DNA from: DASRJX01 sp035649235
Lineage (GTDB): Bacteria; Acidobacteriota; Polarisedimenticolia; Gp22-AA2
Assembly: GCA_035649235.1 (NCBI GenBank)
Contig: DASRJX010000181.1
Coordinates: forward strand, 1 to 49,584
DNA: 49,584 nt
Direction of reading: 5' to 3'
The notes beneath the pieces were generated by a model. The model had not been told where the DNA came from. It saw nothing but the letters and a program-made list of their open reading frames with translations, and did no database searches. Position numbers and translations under genes: made by a program. Shown piece by piece: positions 48,908-49,584 of the stretch; within the stretch, counting starts at the first letter, position 1, and each line of letters opens with the position of its first letter.

Positions 48908-49584
48908 ATGGGTAGCTTCGGCGAATCGCTCAAGAGGGAGCGCGAGTTGCGCGAGATCTCGCTGCGCGAGATCGCCGACGCTACCAAAATCAGCGTGCGC
49001 CACCTCGAGGCTCTCGAGCAGAACCGGTTCAACGTCCTGCCGGGGGGTGTCTTCAACAAGGGGTTCATCCGGGCCTACGCCACCTTCATCGGGGCGGACG
49101 CCGAGGCCCTGATCGACACTTACCTGATGGAGATCGCGGCCCGCGAGCAGCCGCCGGCCGGTGTGGCCGAGATGGGCCGCCCGGCATCGGGAGGCCTGCA
49201 CCGGCCCGTCGAGACGCCCAAGCGCCGCGCCGGCGCCGTCGCCGTCGAGGTCGGCGCGCCGCTCCCCGACTCTGGAAACGGTCATCTGTCGCAGCCGGCT
49301 GCGCCGCCTCAGCCGCGCCCTCCAGCCCTGAGTCTGGAGAAACTGGCCGCCGCCCTGGAGGCGCGCCGCGCGATGGAACGCGCGGCCTCGGGACGTGGCC
49401 CGCGGCTGCTGCCCGTCGCTGCCTCCTTCCTGGGTGGCGCTGCGATCGTCTTCGCGCTGCTGTTCGTGGCGCGGGCGGTGACCAGGAGCCATGGTCCGCT
49501 GGGCCGGGCCGGCGAGGCGACGGCGGGTCTGACCCGCCCCCCTGAAGCAGATGCCGGATTGGATCCGGCCTCGACCGCGGATCC
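48908..49584 (+). CDS. RodZ-like helix-turn-helix membrane protein (partial, runs off the right edge)
   Basis: At least 225 residues without a stop. Residues 1-80 are a Cro/C1-like helix-turn-helix of the RodZ type: FGESLKRERELREISLREIA, then ATKISVRHLEALEQNRFNVL and GFIRAYATFIGADAEALIDTYL. A Pro/Ala-rich linker leads to a basic stretch and one membrane helix (about 176-196, SFLGGAAIVFALLFVARAV), after which the periplasmic part continues beyond the window. RodZ links MreB filaments to the cell wall machinery. A near-consensus promoter and an inverted repeat lie upstream. Confidence 0.88.
   Translation, partial: MGSFGESLKRERELREISLREIADATKISVRHLEALEQNRFNVLPGGVFNKGFIRAYATFIGADAEALIDTYLMEIAAREQPPAGVAEMGRPASGGLHRPVETPKRRAGAVAVEVGAPLPDSGNGHLSQPAAPPQPRPPALSLEKLAAALEARRAMERAASGRGPRLLPVAASFLGGAAIVFALLFVARAVTRSHGPLGRAGEATAGLTRPPEADAGLDPASTAD

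Overview
This is a roughly 49.6 kb chromosomal piece of a high-GC Gram-negative bacterium. The Gram-negative reading rests on an O-antigen ligase-like protein, a GHMP sugar kinase of the heptose type, a porin, lipoproteins and a type IV prepilin. The mix of a sensor Ser/Thr kinase, OPT transporter, bactofilin, long DUF349 protein and many GTGA gene overlaps suits Acidobacteriota or a neighbouring phylum. That placement is inference and weak. There are no transposases, phage genes, CRISPR arrays or rRNA. One tRNA is present (tRNA-Thr, anticodon CGT).

Layout. 1-6.2 kb: the end of a probable outer-membrane protein, an OPT transporter, an orphan CusR-type response regulator, a CmoA-like methyltransferase, an ICMT-like membrane methyltransferase and a chorismate mutase-DAHP synthase fusion. 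6.2-10.2 kb (minus): a tight operon of a secreted cupredoxin, a transmembrane HAMP Ser/Thr kinase and a porin. 10.4-20 kb: a Cys-rich lipoprotein, then two minus-strand chains of mostly 4-bp-overlapping housekeeping genes (gamma carbonic anhydrase, NrnA-like DHH protein, PH-like membrane protein; and dxs, pepA, moaB/mog-like, FAD/Fe-S 2-hydroxyacid dehydrogenase). 20-31.4 kb: rhomboid protease, UPF0200-like kinase without an ordinary start codon, Pro/Ala-rich secreted protein, GHMP kinase, O-antigen ligase/TPR protein, ECF sigma/anti-sigma/lipoprotein operon, geranylgeranyl reductase-like flavoprotein, small dihaem cytochrome, bactofilin, YigZ protein and a lone prepilin. 31.6-36.6 kb: tRNA-Thr, a homocysteine methyltransferase-MTHFR fusion and a DUF349 protein. 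36.6-42.2 kb (minus): a four-gene cluster of two ATP-grasp-like enzymes, a GCS2 carboxylate-amine ligase and an M29 aminopeptidase, preceded by a PLP dehydratase. 42.3-49.6 kb: an esterase, an NAD-linked formate dehydrogenase operon, a helical-repeat protein and a truncated RodZ-like gene.

Most notable points. (1) The formate dehydrogenase catalytic gene has an in-frame TGA at 47654-47656, exactly at the catalytic selenocysteine, followed by a 7-bp hairpin with a GGTCT loop. It is a selenoprotein gene, not a broken gene. (2) The same enzyme is split: the N-terminal Fe4S4 domain of the molybdopterin subunit sits at the C-terminus of a separate Fe-S protein, encoded after a NuoE-NuoF fusion. 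(3) The ATP-grasp/GCS2/M29/ATP-grasp cluster looks like an undescribed peptide-bond-forming pathway and is the best candidate for a new system. (4) The cupredoxin/sensor-kinase/porin operon looks like a periplasmic copper- or redox-sensing module. (5) Six genes carry a -10 element only 6-9 nt from the start codon, which suggests leaderless mRNAs.
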